Below are positions 6,427 through 6,947 of a stretch of 6,947 nucleotides of DNA, piece after piece. The position numbers and the translations under genes are program-made. The notes beneath the pieces were generated by a model. The model searched no databases and was not told where the DNA came from. It saw only the letters and a list, made by a program, of their open reading frames with translations. Within the stretch, counting starts at the first letter, position 1. Every line of letters begins with the position of its first letter. The DNA is from Candidatus Hydrogenedentota bacterium (GTDB lineage Bacteria; Hydrogenedentota; Hydrogenedentia; Hydrogenedentales; SLHB01): NCBI GenBank assembly GCA_016934125.1, contig JAFGTL010000143.1, positions 1 to 6,947 of the forward strand, read 5' to 3'.

Positions 6427-6947
6427 TCAGCGCAGGCGGAGGCGAAGCGTGACGATCTTCTTGCGCTCTACCCGGAGGGGGACTGTCCGGCCTTTGGGGG
6501 AGAGTTGCCGGAGCGGCAGTTCTTCGAGAGAAACCAATTCGGCCGAACGGATCCGCGTGAAACAGCGGACAATCCCGTCAATCCGCTTGTCAGTAGGGTT
6601 GAACAGGCGCACGATGAGGGCGGAACCGTCCTCGGACTGCTTGAGGGCGCTCAGCACCAGGCCGGCGGGCTCGATGGCGAGGAAGCTGTGGCGTTTGGGC
6701 AGATCGCCGGGATGGGGCCCGGCCTGGGCGGGCTGGAGGGGCAGCGTGAGCCGCTCGGCCTCGGCGAACACGTCGGCGCGGTGCCAGGGCCCGGCGTGGG
6801 CGTAGACGGCGTAGCGGAACTCGTGCGCGCCGGGCGCCTGCGACAGTTCCATCTCGGGATGGATGTCCCACCGCTTGCTCACGGTGGTAAGCGAGAGTTC
6901 GAAGGCGCGCAACAGGGTGAGCGCAATGGCGCGTTCGTGGCCGGCCA
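6427..6947 (-). CDS. Alpha-mannosidase, GH38 family, C-terminal part (5'-partial)
   Basis: The frame stays open from the stop (TGA, complement of 6427-6429) to the right edge, giving about 172 visible residues. The N-terminal catalytic region lies outside the window; a TTG at 6912 is not a credible start because the frame and similarity continue beyond it. Segments resemble the C-terminal beta-domain of GH38 retaining alpha-mannosidases: HERAIALTLLRAF near the edge, GAHEFRYAVYAHAG about 6793-6831, then VEP-like AIEPAGLVLSALKQSEDG, a V-R-L-F-N-P-T strand, and a final K-K-I-V-T-L-R strand. GH38 enzymes release alpha-mannose from glycans or mannosylglycerate and are usually cytoplasmic; localisation cannot be judged here because the N-terminus is missing. 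The gene converges on the oxidoreductase operon, so it is separately transcribed though perhaps functionally related to glycan use. Family assignment is by recalled motif pattern. Confidence 0.82.
   Translation of the reverse strand, partial: AGHERAIALTLLRAFELSLTTVSKRWDIHPEMELSQAPGAHEFRYAVYAHAGPWHRADVFAEAERLTLPLQPAQAGPHPGDLPKRHSFLAIEPAGLVLSALKQSEDGSALIVRLFNPTDKRIDGIVRCFTRIRSAELVSLEELPLRQLSPKGRTVPLRVERKKIVTLRLRLR

Noticed and set aside
6427..6912. Complete 161-residue small minus-strand gene starting at TTG 6912
   Set aside because: The same frame continues to the right edge with mannosidase-like sequence, so this is the C-terminal part of a larger gene.
1..6947. CRISPR array, tRNA, rRNA, insertion sequence or prophage signals
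   Set aside because: I saw no regularly spaced short repeats, cloverleaf-like segments, rRNA signatures, transposase motifs or terminal inverted repeats. A covariance-model scan was not possible here.

Overview
The window is GC-rich throughout (by eye about two-thirds G+C) and is almost fully coding. No phylogenetic marker is present. Several features together recall Planctomycetes, Lentisphaerae, Kiritimatiellota, Hydrogenedentes or similar free-living glycan degraders: Tat-exported Gfo/Idh/MocA oxidoreductases, a DUF1080 (3-keto-disaccharide hydrolase family) protein, a secreted multidomain protein with calcium-binding aspartate repeats, and a GH38-type mannosidase. This assignment is inference from gene content, not proof.

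Layout. (1) Positions 3-2396, plus strand: the 3' part of a large, probably extracytoplasmic protein. It has a beta-propeller-like region, a lone calcium-loop motif, a BACON/Ig-like module, a class-I glutamine-amidotransferase-like domain, and three C-terminal calcium-binding repeats with an exact 30-residue period. A very stable hairpin abuts its stop codon. (2) Positions 2397-2514: the only sizeable plus-strand gap, less GC-rich in its middle, holding a plausible sigma70-type promoter and a clear Shine-Dalgarno. (3) Positions 2515-6396: a tight three-gene operon with gaps of 15 and 9 bp. It encodes a Tat-exported Gfo/Idh/MocA oxidoreductase, a Sec-exported protein with two tandem DUF1080 domains, and a second Tat-exported Gfo/Idh/MocA oxidoreductase. 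(4) Positions 6397-6426: a 30-bp convergent gap containing a GC-rich palindrome. (5) Position 6427 to the right edge, minus strand: the C-terminal part of a GH38-like alpha-mannosidase.

How the genes may work together. DUF1080 proteins (Pfam PF06439) are known as 3-keto-disaccharide hydrolases, and Gfo/Idh/MocA enzymes can oxidise sugar carbons using bound NAD(P). The operon therefore reads as an exported, redox-assisted glycoside-cleaving pathway: oxidise a sugar ring carbon, cleave the keto-glycoside, then reduce or process the product. The two oxidoreductases are not equivalent. The first keeps the family's EKP lysine and the DxxxH histidine; the second has Arg and Gly at those positions. 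The alpha-mannosidase points to wider glycan metabolism at this locus but is transcribed separately. The substrate cannot be read from the sequence.
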